From Pseudomonadota bacterium (lineage in GTDB: Bacteria; Pseudomonadota; Gammaproteobacteria; Burkholderiales; Burkholderiaceae_C): a stretch of 64,000 nt of DNA. The translations under genes were made by a program, and so were the position numbers. The stretch spans positions 34,693 to 98,692 of the forward strand of contig JAFEEF010000007.1 of NCBI GenBank assembly GCA_018241265.1, in the 5' to 3' direction. Position 1 is the stretch's first letter; the number at the start of each line of letters is the position of its first letter. Shown here in pieces: positions 34,149-43,367 of this stretch. The notes beneath the pieces were generated by a model that saw only the letters and a list, made by a program, of their open reading frames with translations, did not search any database and was not told where the DNA came from.

Positions 34149-34889
34149 ATGAACGGCTACCGCTTCGGCAAGCATCCCCCCAAGCAGGACTACCGGTCGC
34201 TGCGGCTGCGCGATTACATGACGTCGGCGCTGGCCGCGCCGCCCGCGGCCTACAGCGCGCTCGATGCCGTCTACGCCAAGCTCGACGTCAACAGCCCGGG
34301 CACGCTGTTCCCGATGGATGCCAACGACACGCTCGGCGACTGCACGATCGCGGCGCTGGCGCATGCGATCACCGTGTACCACGGACTCGTCGGCAAGAAG
34401 ACCGTCATGGCCACCAAATCGGTGACCAAGCTCTACATGCACCTGACGGGCGGCGTCGATTCGGGTCTCAACGAGCTCGACGTGCTGAACTACTGGCGTA
34501 CCTCGAGCGTGGATCGCGAGAAGATCCTCGCCTACGCGACGGTCGACCCGAAGAACCACACCCACGTGAAGCAGGCGATCGAGATCTTCGGCGCCGTGTA
34601 TCTCGGCTTCCAGGTGCAGCAGAACTGCATCCAGGACTTCGATGCCAAGAAACCGTGGACGCCCGGCAAGCTGACGCAGGACGGCCACGCGGTGCTGGCC
34701 GTGGCGTACGACGCTGCCGGCGTCACCGTGCTCACCTGGGGCAGCACGCAGAAGGGCACCTGGGCCTGGTGGGATGAATGCGTCGACGAGGCCTATGCGA
34801 TCCTGCCGCACGAAGCCAAGGTGGCGGGCTACGCGCAGGGGTTCGACTTCGCGCAGCTGCAGGCGGATCTGGGGGACGTGGCGAATTGA
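34149..34889 (+). CDS. Papain-like cysteine-peptidase-fold protein of unknown role
   Basis: A 246-residue protein with no signal peptide. It resembles papain-fold proteins: a candidate nucleophile C65 in NDTLGDCTIAALAHA and a candidate histidine H180 in QDGHAVLAVAYD, followed by VLTWGSTQKGTWAWWDECVDEAY, where the papain NSWG-like turn would fall at about 197-200. The Asn of that turn is replaced by Thr, so catalysis is uncertain. Similar GDCT proteins occur in phages and bacterial genomes, usually unannotated. It has a GAAGGA site before the ATG and no obvious operon partners; 174 non-coding bases precede it. Confidence 0.65.
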   Translation: MNGYRFGKHPPKQDYRSLRLRDYMTSALAAPPAAYSALDAVYAKLDVNSPGTLFPMDANDTLGDCTIAALAHAITVYHGLVGKKTVMATKSVTKLYMHLTGGVDSGLNELDVLNYWRTSSVDREKILAYATVDPKNHTHVKQAIEIFGAVYLGFQVQQNCIQDFDAKKPWTPGKLTQDGHAVLAVAYDAAGVTVLTWGSTQKGTWAWWDECVDEAYAILPHEAKVAGYAQGFDFAQLQADLGDVAN

Positions 34890-34901
34890 GCGAGCCTGCG
34901 C

Positions 34902-35417
34902 TCACCCGCTGATCCGCAGCACCTTGATCTCGCACAACTGCCGCAGGTGCCGCGGTCCGGTGCGCAGGTCGGACGCCGAGATCAGCGCGCACGGCCCGAG
35001 GTGCGGATCGAGCGCATCGCCGTCGCGCTCGTAGACGACGATCACGCCGTCGCCGACCGGCGTGTTGTAGAGCTCGTTCCAGCTGAAGAGCGCGCGGTAG
35101 CCGTCGCTGCCGCGCGCGATGATCATGCATTCCTTGAGCGCGTGGCGGCTGACGTTGCCGAGGCCGGTCTGCGCCAGCAGGTCGATCAGCGCGACGCCGC
35201 GGTAGCTGTCGGCGCGGGCGACCTGCTCGCCGGTCAGGCAGACGATCTCGGTGGTGCCGAGCATGCGGCTCGGCAGCTGCTGCAGCTCGGCGAGCGTGTA
35301 GGCGCACGCCTGCGGCACGAAGCCGGTCAGGTGCAGGATCCGTCCGGCCGCCACGCTGCCGGGGCCGAGATCGATACCCGCCCAGGCGGGCGGCAAGCCG
35401 AGAGACGTCGCATCCAT
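34902..35417 (-). CDS. Small sulfite-oxidase-fold (molybdopterin-binding domain) protein 1
   Basis: A 171-residue protein with a single oxidoreductase molybdopterin-binding domain. Family features are LHLTGFVPQACAYTLAELQQLP, the YRGVALIDLLAQTGL segment, DGYRALFSWNELYNTP, VVYERDGDAL and a C-terminal GPRHLRQLCEIKV. A cysteine in EIVCLTGE falls about where catalytic members place the Mo ligand. No signal peptide is visible with the ATG at 35417. A 24-bp dyad lies 51 bases upstream. It is about 35 percent like protein 2 at 44930-45460 by eye. Whether it binds cofactor is not known. Confidence 0.72.
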   Translation of the reverse strand: MDATSLGLPPAWAGIDLGPGSVAAGRILHLTGFVPQACAYTLAELQQLPSRMLGTTEIVCLTGEQVARADSYRGVALIDLLAQTGLGNVSRHALKECMIIARGSDGYRALFSWNELYNTPVGDGVIVVYERDGDALDPHLGPCALISASDLRTGPRHLRQLCEIKVLRISG

Positions 35418-35467
35418 CGCAGGTTCGGCGGCACGCCGGTGCGCCAACCGATGGCGACGGATTCTAT

Positions 35468-35491
35468 CGATATATCCGCGCGACTATGTCG
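35468..35491. promoter_or_regulatory. 24-bp dyad, site B of the shared operator family
   Basis: Arms CGATATAT (35468-35475) and CTATGTCG (35484-35491) flank an 8-base spacer. The right arm read in reverse is CGACATAG, close to the half-site CGACATAT seen at 47326-47349 and 41866-41889. It precedes the small molybdopterin-fold gene. Binding by the AcoR-like regulator is inferred. Confidence 0.5.
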
Positions 35492-35504
35492 ATGCTGCAG
35501 CGAC

Positions 35505-37253
35505 TCAGCGCGCCCTTCCCCAGCCCAGCACGCGCTCGCGCACCCGCTCTTCGTCGGCCTGCGCCTGCACCGGCTTGAGCAGGTCGCTGCGGCTGACGAT
35601 GCCGACGAGCCGGCATGTCTCCCGGTCGGCCACCACCGGCAGCCGCTCGAGCCTGTGCGCGGCCAGGCGCTCGGCCGCGTTGCGGCAGGTCTCGCCGGGC
35701 GTGGCGGCGACCAGGCCCGCGGCATCGCAGAGGTCGGCGGCGCAGCGCGCGGTCTCCGCGGCACGAGCGAGTGCCTCGCGATCCAGCATGCCGACGACAC
35801 CGCGGTCGGCCCGCACGACCGCATAGGCGCGATGCCGCTGCGTCGGCCCGAACCAGCGTACGCCCACCTCGGCGAGCGGCGCATCGGCGGGAATCGTCGC
35901 GACGTCGCGCGTCATCACCTCCGCGACGCGCACGCGCTCCTGCGGATCGACGCCGTACTCGCGATGGACATGGCGACCTCGCCGCGCCATGCGCTCGGTC
36001 ATGATCGAACGGCGCATCAACAGCACCGACACCCCATGCGACACCGCGCAGGCCGCGAGCAGCGGCAACAGCGCGTCGCTGTCGCCGGTGAGGCCGTAGC
36101 CGAACACCGTCGAGGTGAGCGGCGCGCCGAGCACGCCCGCCAGCACCGCCGACATGCAGACCAGCGGCCACAGCGACGGATCGCCGCCGAATCCCCCGGC
36201 CAGCACGGTGCCCAGGCCCGCGCCCATCATCATCAGCGGCGCGAGCACGCCGCCCGACGTCCCCGAGCCGAGCGCCACCACCCAGATGATCGCCTTGACC
36301 GCGAGCAGCGCCAGCGCCACCTGGACGGCGAGGTGCGCATTGAGCAGGTCGCCGATCACGTCATAGCCGACACCGAGCGCGCGCGGCTGCAGCCAGCCGC
36401 CGATGCCGACGACGAGCCCGCCGATCGCCGGCCACCACATCCAGTGCACCGGCAGGCGATGGAACAGGTCCTCGACCGCATAGAGCGCGCGCGACAAGCC
36501 CATCGACAGCAGCCCGGCGAGCAGGCCGGCAACGATGCAGGACGGCAGCACCCATGGGCTGGCGCCGACCGCATGCAGCGGAAAGAGCCGCCCGCCGCCG
36601 AGCAGCAGCGGACGCGCGAACCCGGCCGCCGCGCAGGCGATGGCCACCGGCAGCAGGCTGCGCGGCCTGAGCTCGAACAGCAGCAGTTCGACGGCCAGCA
36701 GCACCGCCGCGACCGGGGTGCCGAAGACGCCGGTCATGCCGGCCGTCGCGCCGGCGACGAGCAAGGTCTTGCGCTCGGAGGCCGACACGTGCAGCAGTTG
36801 CGCCAGCAGCGAGCCGAGCGCGCCGCCGGTCACGATGATCGGGCCTTCGGCGCCGAACGGGCCGCCCGTGCCGATCACGATGCCCGACGACAGCGGTTTC
36901 AGCACCGCGACCTTGGGCGACATGCGGCTGCGGCCGAACAGGATCGCCTCGATCGCCTCCGGGATGCCATGGCCGCGGATCTTGTCGGAGCCGTATCGCG
37001 CCATCAGGCCGACGATCAGGCCGCCGGCGAGCGGCAGCAGGATCACCCAGGCGCCCAGCGTGTTCCCGGCCGGCGAGCGATTGGCGATCGACAGGGACTG
37101 GAAGAAGAAGGCGTTGGTGAAGAGCCGGATCAGCGCGAGCAGCAGCCAGGCGGCACCGACGCCGAGCAGGCCGATCGGCACCGCGAGGGCGGCCATCAGC
37201 AGCAGGCGTCGGTCGACGGCGTAGTCGGCCGCGGGGCGGGAATCGATGGACAT
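35505..37253 (-). CDS. CLC-family chloride channel/transporter with CBS pair
   Basis: A 582-residue membrane protein. The CLC core (about 15-425) has the anion-path motifs in order: GHGIPEA (94-100), GPFGAEGP with the gating glutamate, and GTSGGVLAP; these match GSGIP, GKEGP and GxFxP. Two CBS motifs fill the C-terminus (about 445-575), the first in VMTRDVATIPADAPL and the second in RLERLPVVADRETCRLVGIVSRSDLL. The gating glutamate suggests a proton-coupled exchanger or gated channel, and the CBS pair probably senses nucleotides. It is divergent from the MarR gene. Confidence 0.92.
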   Translation of the reverse strand: MSIDSRPAADYAVDRRLLLMAALAVPIGLLGVGAAWLLLALIRLFTNAFFFQSLSIANRSPAGNTLGAWVILLPLAGGLIVGLMARYGSDKIRGHGIPEAIEAILFGRSRMSPKVAVLKPLSSGIVIGTGGPFGAEGPIIVTGGALGSLLAQLLHVSASERKTLLVAGATAGMTGVFGTPVAAVLLAVELLLFELRPRSLLPVAIACAAAGFARPLLLGGGRLFPLHAVGASPWVLPSCIVAGLLAGLLSMGLSRALYAVEDLFHRLPVHWMWWPAIGGLVVGIGGWLQPRALGVGYDVIGDLLNAHLAVQVALALLAVKAIIWVVALGSGTSGGVLAPLMMMGAGLGTVLAGGFGGDPSLWPLVCMSAVLAGVLGAPLTSTVFGYGLTGDSDALLPLLAACAVSHGVSVLLMRRSIMTERMARRGRHVHREYGVDPQERVRVAEVMTRDVATIPADAPLAEVGVRWFGPTQRHRAYAVVRADRGVVGMLDREALARAAETARCAADLCDAAGLVAATPGETCRNAAERLAAHRLERLPVVADRETCRLVGIVSRSDLLKPVQAQADEERVRERVLGWGRAR

Positions 37254-37332
37254 CGGAGCAGAGAACAGCGTGCGCCGCCCCGAGATCGACGATCATGCGA
37301 GCTTCGGGGCGGCCGGAGGGGGACGCCGATTA

Positions 37333-37347
37333 CATCACAATATGATG
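37333..37347. promoter_or_regulatory. Dyad CATCA-CAATA-TGATG before marR
   Basis: Perfect 5-base arms around 5 bases, 13 bases before the MarR-family ATG and in the divergent region with the CLC gene. The core ATCACAnnATGA recurs at 38278-38290 in front of the phosphoesterase gene. MarR proteins usually autoregulate at such dyads. Confidence 0.5.
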
Positions 37348-37359
37348 CATTAGCCTGCC

Positions 37360-37812
37360 ATGCCTACGTCCGCACGTTCCGGCGGCGGTGCCCGCCGCCG
37401 CCCGTTGACCAAGGCCGATTTCGAATCGCTGTCGGAATTCCGCTACCAGCTGCGCCGCTTCCTGCGCTTCTCCGAGGACGCGGCGCAACGCGAAGGTCTG
37501 ACGCCGCTGCAATACCAGCTGCTGCTGCACGTGAAGGGCTATCCGGGCCGGGCCTGGGCGACCGTCGGCGAATTGGCCGAGCGGCTGCAGACCCAGCAGC
37601 ACGGCGTCGTCGCGTTGCTGTCGCGCTGCGAGACGGCGGGCCTCGTGACGCGCAGTGCGGGCGACACCGACCGGCGGCAGGTCCACGTGCGCCTCACGGG
37701 CGCCGGCGAGGCGAGCCTGCACCGGCTCGCCGAACAGCACCGGGCGGAACTGGAGTCGCTGTCCGCGGTGTTCCAGGTCGCCCACATCACCGCCTACAAC
37801 GATCGCGGTTGA
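37360..37812 (+). CDS. MarR-family transcriptional regulator
   Basis: A 150-residue winged-helix regulator. The MarR core is seen as LTPLQYQLLLHVKG, VGELAERLQTQQHGVVALLSRCETAGLVTRS and the wing DTDRRQVHVRLTGAG. One cysteine (C109 within LLSRCETAG) lies in the recognition-helix region. The gene is divergent from the CLC transporter and flanked on the other side by a PAS protein and a phosphoesterase gene carrying the same putative operator. The ligand is unknown. Confidence 0.9.
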   Translation: MPTSARSGGGARRRPLTKADFESLSEFRYQLRRFLRFSEDAAQREGLTPLQYQLLLHVKGYPGRAWATVGELAERLQTQQHGVVALLSRCETAGLVTRSAGDTDRRQVHVRLTGAGEASLHRLAEQHRAELESLSAVFQVAHITAYNDRG

Positions 37813-37829
37813 GCGGCAGCGTGGCCGCT

Positions 37830-38243
37830 TCAGGCGCCGGCTTCGCCCTTGCTCGCGAGGAACTTCTCGGTGCAGTCGCGCCCGACCGCGACCGAGCCGA
37901 TCACGACGCCGTTGTCGCCCGTCACGAGGCTGAAGCTGATCTCGAGGTAGATCTTGTGCCCGTCCTTGTGCATCGAGCGCGTCGTTCTCACCGAGGCGCC
38001 GCCGCGCGTGCGGCCGTTCGCGACCGCGCGGTCGAAGGCCTCCCAGTGCGCGCGCCGAAAGCGCTCGGGGATGATCAGGTCGACGCTCTGGCCGAGCGCC
38101 TCTTCCGCCGGGTAGCCGAACACGCTCGTGCAGGCGGCGTTCCAGATGCGTATCCTGCCGTCGGTGTCGATGAAGATGACGGCTTCGGCGGTCTGCTCGA
38201 TGATGGCGGCCAGCCACTCGGGCGGCAGAGTTGTCGGCGGCAT
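37830..38243 (-). CDS. Single PAS-domain protein
   Basis: A 137-residue soluble protein that is one PAS domain with PAC motif: IIEQTAEAVIFIDTDGRIRIWNAA, FGYPAEEALGQ, MHKDGHKIYLEISFSLV and GSVAVGRDCTEKF. No output domain is attached, so it may sense a ligand or redox state and act on a partner. It is convergent with the MarR gene and divergent from the phosphoesterase gene, sharing the 59-base region that holds the ATCACA dyad. Confidence 0.85.
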   Translation of the reverse strand: MPPTTLPPEWLAAIIEQTAEAVIFIDTDGRIRIWNAACTSVFGYPAEEALGQSVDLIIPERFRRAHWEAFDRAVANGRTRGGASVRTTRSMHKDGHKIYLEISFSLVTGDNGVVIGSVAVGRDCTEKFLASKGEAGA

Positions 38244-38277
38244 ACGCGGGCTCTGGAAGGGTCGGATCGAAATTTAT

Positions 38278-38290
38278 ATCACAGCATGAC
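38278..38290. promoter_or_regulatory. Second ATCACAnnATGA site, phosphoesterase/PAS promoter region
   Basis: ATCACAGCATGAC matches the marR-proximal dyad core. It directly follows TTATAT (38274-38279), a likely -10 for the phosphoesterase gene, so a bound repressor would block transcription. Only the inner TCA/TGA arms pair perfectly. Confidence 0.4.
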
Positions 38291-38302
38291 ACACATCCAG
38301 CC

Positions 38303-39067
38303 ATGAAGATCGCCATCCTGTCCGACCTGCACCTCGGCGTCGCGCCGTTCGACCCGCCGGCGACGGACGCCGACGTCGTCGTGCTGGCCGGCGATATCGC
38401 CCGGCCGCGCGAGGCCGTCGCATGGGCCCGGCGCTACGACCGGCCGGTGGTTTACGTCCCCGGCAACCACGAGTTCTACGGCGGCAGCATCGACGGCGTG
38501 CGTGCCGAGTTGCAGCGCTTGTGCGACGGCACCGGCGTACGGTTGCTCGACGCCGGCGAGACCGTGCTCGACGGCGTGCGCTTCGTCGGCACGACCTTGT
38601 GGACCGACTTCCGGCTCTATGCCGGCGATCCTGTCGCGCATGCCGAGTCGCTGAAGGTGGCGCAGCGCATGCTGCGCGACTTCAGCAGGATCCGCCGCGC
38701 CGAGGCATCGGACGAACTGTTCGCGCCCGGGCATGCGGCACGGCTCTTCGCCGAGCAGTCGGCGTGGCTCGCGGCACGCCTGACCGCGCCGCACGACGGG
38801 CCGACCGTCGTCGTGACGCACCACGCGCCGTCGCGCCGCAGCATCCATCCGCGCTTTGCCGGCTCGCCGCTGAACGCCTGCTTCGTGTCGGATGCCGACC
38901 ACCTTCTCGACGGCCGCCGCGCCGCGCTGTGGATCCACGGCCATACGCACGACAGCTTCGACTACGACGTGAACGGCACGCGCGTCGTCTGCAATCCGCG
39001 CGGCTACGCGAAGGACGGCGTGGTCGAGAACGCGCGCTTCGATCCGGGGTTCGTCGCGACCGTGTAA
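38303..39067 (+). CDS. Calcineurin-like metallophosphoesterase
   Basis: A 254-residue metallophosphoesterase. The family signature is complete: SDLHLG (7-12), AGDIARP, PGNHEFYGG, a histidine pair in THHAPS, and GHTHDSFDY near 216-224. No signal peptide. The substrate may be a nucleotide or phosphodiester; it cannot be read from sequence. The ATG at 38303 directly begins the conserved MKIAILSDLH strand, which supports the start. Confidence 0.9.
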   Translation: MKIAILSDLHLGVAPFDPPATDADVVVLAGDIARPREAVAWARRYDRPVVYVPGNHEFYGGSIDGVRAELQRLCDGTGVRLLDAGETVLDGVRFVGTTLWTDFRLYAGDPVAHAESLKVAQRMLRDFSRIRRAEASDELFAPGHAARLFAEQSAWLAARLTAPHDGPTVVVTHHAPSRRSIHPRFAGSPLNACFVSDADHLLDGRRAALWIHGHTHDSFDYDVNGTRVVCNPRGYAKDGVVENARFDPGFVATV

Positions 39068-39199
39068 GAAGCCGGCGCGCGATGCGACCCAGCCTGGACG
39101 GGCGATGGCCCGCATGGCGTCGCGGCGGCCGGGAAACGGCTATCGTGAAGCCGGCGACCCCGCCGGAAACCGATCCGGACCTAAACAGCGAGGCACACG

Positions 39200-39715
39200 A
39201 TGTCACTCACACGACGCGGACTGCTGCTCAGCGGCGGCGCATCTTTCCTCGGGCTCGGCTTGGCGGGGCTGGCTGCTTCGCGGCGCGCCGGCGCGGCCAC
39301 GGCCGCGCCCGCCCCCGAGACCTTCGAGGTGATCCACAGCGATGCCGAATGGCACAAGATCCTCGACGACAACCAGTACGCGGTGCTGCGCAAGGAAGGC
39401 ACCGAGCGGCCGTTCACGCACCCGCTGCTCAACGAGCATCGCGCCGGCACGTTCACCTGCGCCGGCTGCAACCTCGCGCTGTTCTCGTCGAAGACCAAGT
39501 TCGAGAGCGGCACCGGCTGGCCGAGCTTCTGGCAGCCGCTGCCGAACGCGGTGCGCGAGCGCCACGACACGAGCTACGGCATGGACCGCACCGAGATCCA
39601 TTGCCGGCGCTGCGGCGGGCACCTCGGCCACGTCTTCGACGACGGACCCAAGCCGACCGGCCTGCGCTACTGCATGAACGGCTATGCGCTGAAGTTCGTG
39701 CCGGGCGACGCCTGA
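39200..39715 (+). CDS. msrB: Peptide-methionine (R)-S-oxide reductase, Tat-exported
   Basis: A 171-residue MsrB. The N-terminus MSLTRRGLLLSGGASFLGLG is a twin-arginine signal, and the mature domain starts near residue 35, so the enzyme repairs oxidised methionine in the periplasm. Zinc-binding pairs are CAGC (87-90) and CRRC (136-139). The catalytic cysteine is in LRYCMNG where RYCIN is usual. Substrate motif GTGWPSFW is intact. No partner msrA is in the window. Its stop is 6 bases from the convergent DUF779 stop. Confidence 0.93.
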   Translation: MSLTRRGLLLSGGASFLGLGLAGLAASRRAGAATAAPAPETFEVIHSDAEWHKILDDNQYAVLRKEGTERPFTHPLLNEHRAGTFTCAGCNLALFSSKTKFESGTGWPSFWQPLPNAVRERHDTSYGMDRTEIHCRRCGGHLGHVFDDGPKPTGLRYCMNGYALKFVPGDA

Positions 39716-39721
39716 GCGACT

Positions 39722-40096
39722 TCACGCCTCCGCGGCCTGCAGCGCGGCCCACTCGTCGTCGGAGTAGAGCCGCGAGCGCGTCAGGAAGCGCAGCCCTTCC
39801 GGGCCCTCGAGCGAGAACATGCCGCCGCGCCCGGGCACCACGTCGATGATGAGCTGCGTGTGCTGCCAGTACTCGAACTGGGGGCCGCTGATGTAGAACG
39901 GCGTGCCGCCGATCTCGCCGAGCAGGCGGTCGTAGTCGCCGACGATGAACTCGGCGCGCGGATAGCACATCGGCGCGCTGCCGTCGCAGCAGCCGCCCGA
40001 TTGGTGGAACATCAGCGGGCCGTGCTTGGCGGCCAGCTTCTCGATCAGCGCGAGGGCCGCCTCGGTGGCGGTCACGCGCAGGACTTGGTCGGCCAT
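39722..40096 (-). CDS. DUF779 protein, companion of aldehyde dehydrogenase
   Basis: A 124-residue protein of the DUF779 family, found almost always beside acetaldehyde-type aldehyde dehydrogenases. A conserved cysteine cluster HQSGGCCDGSAPMCYP could bind metal; DYDRLLGEIGGTPFYISGPQFEYWQHTQLIIDV is the core, here residues 54-86. Function is unknown. It follows the dehydrogenase gene by 56 bases with an AAGGAG site, so the two form an operon. Confidence 0.9.
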   Translation of the reverse strand: MADQVLRVTATEAALALIEKLAAKHGPLMFHQSGGCCDGSAPMCYPRAEFIVGDYDRLLGEIGGTPFYISGPQFEYWQHTQLIIDVVPGRGGMFSLEGPEGLRFLTRSRLYSDDEWAALQAAEA

Positions 40097-40152
40097 GGGC
40101 CATCGCTCCTTGGCGGCCCGCGCGCTGCGGCGCGCGCGGGCGCGTCGTGCCG

Positions 40153-41673
<1,521 letters not shown>

Positions 41674-41740
41674 GTGTCTGCCTCCGATATCGGTCAGGTG
41701 AGCGGCGCCGCGACATGCGGCGCCTCGGCCGGGATGGGTC

Positions 41741-41755
41741 GCAACGCCCGTACCC
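41741..41755 (-). promoter_or_regulatory. Sigma-54 (-24/-12) promoter of the aldehyde dehydrogenase operon
   Basis: Reading the minus strand from 41755: GGGTACGGGCGTTGC. The invariant GG (-24, at 41754-41753) and GC (-12, at 41742-41741) are exactly 10 bases apart. ACG and TT also match the consensus TGGCACG-N4-TTGC. It lies 68 bases upstream of the ATG. Confidence 0.6.
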
Positions 41756-41865
41756 GGCCGGCTCGGGAGTTTCCCGAGGTACCCCCGATCGGCTCGATCG
41801 CCTCGCACCCGGCCCGTCGCGCCGCGACGCCGCGGGTCGGACGGTCGACCGGAATTCGCCTTCTG

Positions 41866-41889
41866 CGACATATTCATGAGAACATGTCG
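41866..41889. promoter_or_regulatory. 24-bp dyad, site D (candidate enhancer site)
   Basis: Arms CGACATAT and ACATGTCG flank 8 bases. Extended outward, TGCGACAT (41864-41871) and ATGTCGCA (41884-41891) are a perfect 8-base inverted repeat with a 12-base spacer. It is about 110 bases upstream of the sigma-54 promoter, a normal enhancer distance. A 12-base palindrome CGCGACGTCGCG follows at 41892-41903. Confidence 0.6.
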
Positions 41890-41982
41890 CACGCGACGTC
41901 GCGGAATGCGACGGCCGTCGCCGCGCGGCCGATCGGGATTTTCCGCGCGCAAGCATCGACTTGCCGCGCGGCAAGGGGTGTG

Positions 41983-42006
41983 CGTTATATTCACGCGTAT
42001 ACAGCG
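41983..42006. promoter_or_regulatory. 24-bp dyad, site A, before the DUF2325 gene
   Basis: Arms CGTTATAT and ATACAGCG flank 8 bases and share CG-N3-TATTC with sites C and D. It ends 32 bases before the DUF2325 GTG. The left arm also equals the left arm of the E. coli modA ModE site as I recall it, so a molybdate regulator is an alternative. A 14-base perfect palindrome TTGCCGCGCGGCAA is at 41961-41974. Confidence 0.45.
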
Positions 42007-42038
42007 CAGGGCTCTGACGGCCGGCGCAAGGAGTCCGC

Positions 42039-43367
42039 GTGCAGTCTCCCCCGTTCCAGCTCGCCGGCGCCATCGGCGCCGCGCTCCGATCCGGCGGCAC
42101 CGACGTGCTCCGGCCCGTCGATGCCTGCTGCGCCGCACCGGCGCGCGAGGCCGTATCCGTCGCGCCGCGCCGGCGCCGCCTCGCCGACCTCGATACGCCG
42201 ATGCACTGCTCGGTGATCGGCACCTGCCTGACGACGACCGCCTTGCGCAGCCTGATGGCGCGGCTGGGCGCGATCGACGCGCGCGATGCCAGCGACCTCG
42301 ACGTCCACCACGCCGCCGTCGAGCTCGCCGGCCGCCCCGGCCCGGCGGTCAAGGCGCTGCACAAGGCGCTCGACGACAAGCACGCGCCGGCGATCCGGCG
42401 CTTCGGCCGGACCGATGACCCGAAGCGCCTCGCCGAGCTCTGGCACGAGGCGATGGAAGGCGGCGACGTGCCGGGCGCGTACTGGGCGGTGCTCACCCAT
42501 CCGCAGGCGACGAGCGATCTGCGCAAGCGCGCATTCGGCGACGTGCACATGCTGTCGCATCTGGTCGGCGCCGCGAACCGCGCCGACCTGCGCCGGCTGG
42601 CCGCGCTCGAGGCGCAGCAGGTCGAGCTGAAGGCCCAGGCCGATCGCCAGCAGGAGCGCATCGCGCAACTGGCGGCCGAATGCGACGCCTTGCAGCAGCA
42701 GCGCGCCGCACTCGAGCTCGAGCTGCATGCGCGACGCGCCGCGGCCAAGGCCGCAGCGGCCGACAGCGAGGCGCTGGCCGGCCTGCGCGATGCGCTCGGC
42801 GAACGCGAGCGCATCGTCGCGCTGCATACCGCGCGGCGCGAAGTGGCCGAGCGCGACGCGCTGGTCGCGCGCGACGAGAGCCGCATCCGCGCCGCCGAAC
42901 TGGAGCGGGCGCGCCGGACCATCGATGCATTGCTGCAGGAAGTCGCCGCGCTCGAGCACGAGGTCGCCGCGAGCGACGGCGACGCCGCGCGCCCGCATGC
43001 GCTGCAGGGGCGTCGCATCGTCTATGTCGGCGGCCGGCCGAGCACGAGCAACGCGATCCGCGCGCTCGTCGAGCGCGCCGGCGGCGGCATCGTCACGCAC
43101 GACGGCGGCGTCGAGCAGCGCAAGGGCCAGTTCGCCGCGTCGCTGCCGGGTGCCGATCTGGTGGTCTTCCCGGTCGATTGCATCGACCACGATTCGGTCG
43201 GCACGATCAAGCGCCTGTGCGAGCGCCATGGCGTGCCGTATCGCGCATTGCGCAGCGCGAGCATCGCGAGCTTCGCGGCGGCCGTGGCCGATCTCGGCAG
43301 CGACGGATCGCCCGCGGCGGAGTCGCCTCGAGCCGCGGCCGCGCGTCCTTGTCTGCGGCATGGCTGA
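42039..43367 (+). CDS. DUF2325 domain protein with coiled coil
   Basis: A 442-residue cytoplasmic protein. An N-terminal helical region includes [19 protein letters not shown] with two cysteine-containing turns. A long Ala/Arg/Glu-rich coiled coil spans about 190-320. The C-terminal DUF2325 domain (about 325-430) shows [34 protein letters not shown] and [20 protein letters not shown]. The start is GTG at 42039, with AAGGAG 7 bases upstream. Its stop overlaps the nitroreductase start by 8 bases. The biochemical role is unknown; the family often lies near redox and molybdenum genes. Confidence 0.82.
   Translation: MQSPPFQLAGAIGAALRSGGTDVLRPVDACCAAPAREAVSVAPRRRRLADLDTPMHCSVIGTCLTTTALRSLMARLGAIDARDASDLDVHHAAVELAGRPGPAVKALHKALDDKHAPAIRRFGRTDDPKRLAELWHEAMEGGDVPGAYWAVLTHPQATSDLRKRAFGDVHMLSHLVGAANRADLRRLAALEAQQVELKAQADRQQERIAQLAAECDALQQQRAALELELHARRAAAKAAAADSEALAGLRDALGERERIVALHTARREVAERDALVARDESRIRAAELERARRTIDALLQEVAALEHEVAASDGDAARPHALQGRRIVYVGGRPSTSNAIRALVERAGGGIVTHDGGVEQRKGQFAASLPGADLVVFPVDCIDHDSVGTIKRLCERHGVPYRALRSASIASFAAAVADLGSDGSPAAESPRAAAARPCLRHG

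Noticed and set aside
27765..34811. A 2348-codon minus-strand open frame opposite the flavoprotein and indolepyruvate oxidoreductase genes
   Set aside because: It is the antisense shadow of GC-rich coding sequence. The residues are low-complexity His/Arg/Ala/Gln mixtures with no domain, while the plus strand has clear enzyme motifs.
34888..34903. GAGCG/CGCTC inverted repeat between two convergent genes, considered as a terminator
   Set aside because: The stem is only 5 bases and no T-run follows on either strand.
35418..35467. A sigma-54 promoter before the small molybdopterin-fold gene near site B
   Set aside because: No GG-N10-GC arrangement on the minus strand was found between site B and the start codon.
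38231..38302. Longer N-terminal extension of the phosphoesterase frame starting at 38231
   Set aside because: The conserved first strand starts exactly at the ATG at 38303, and the extension would cross the PAS gene start and the promoter.
41983..42006. Site A as a simple ModE box
   Set aside because: The left arm matches the remembered E. coli modA site, but the right arm is weak. The other three sites fit a CGACATAT half-site better, so ModE is kept only as an alternative.
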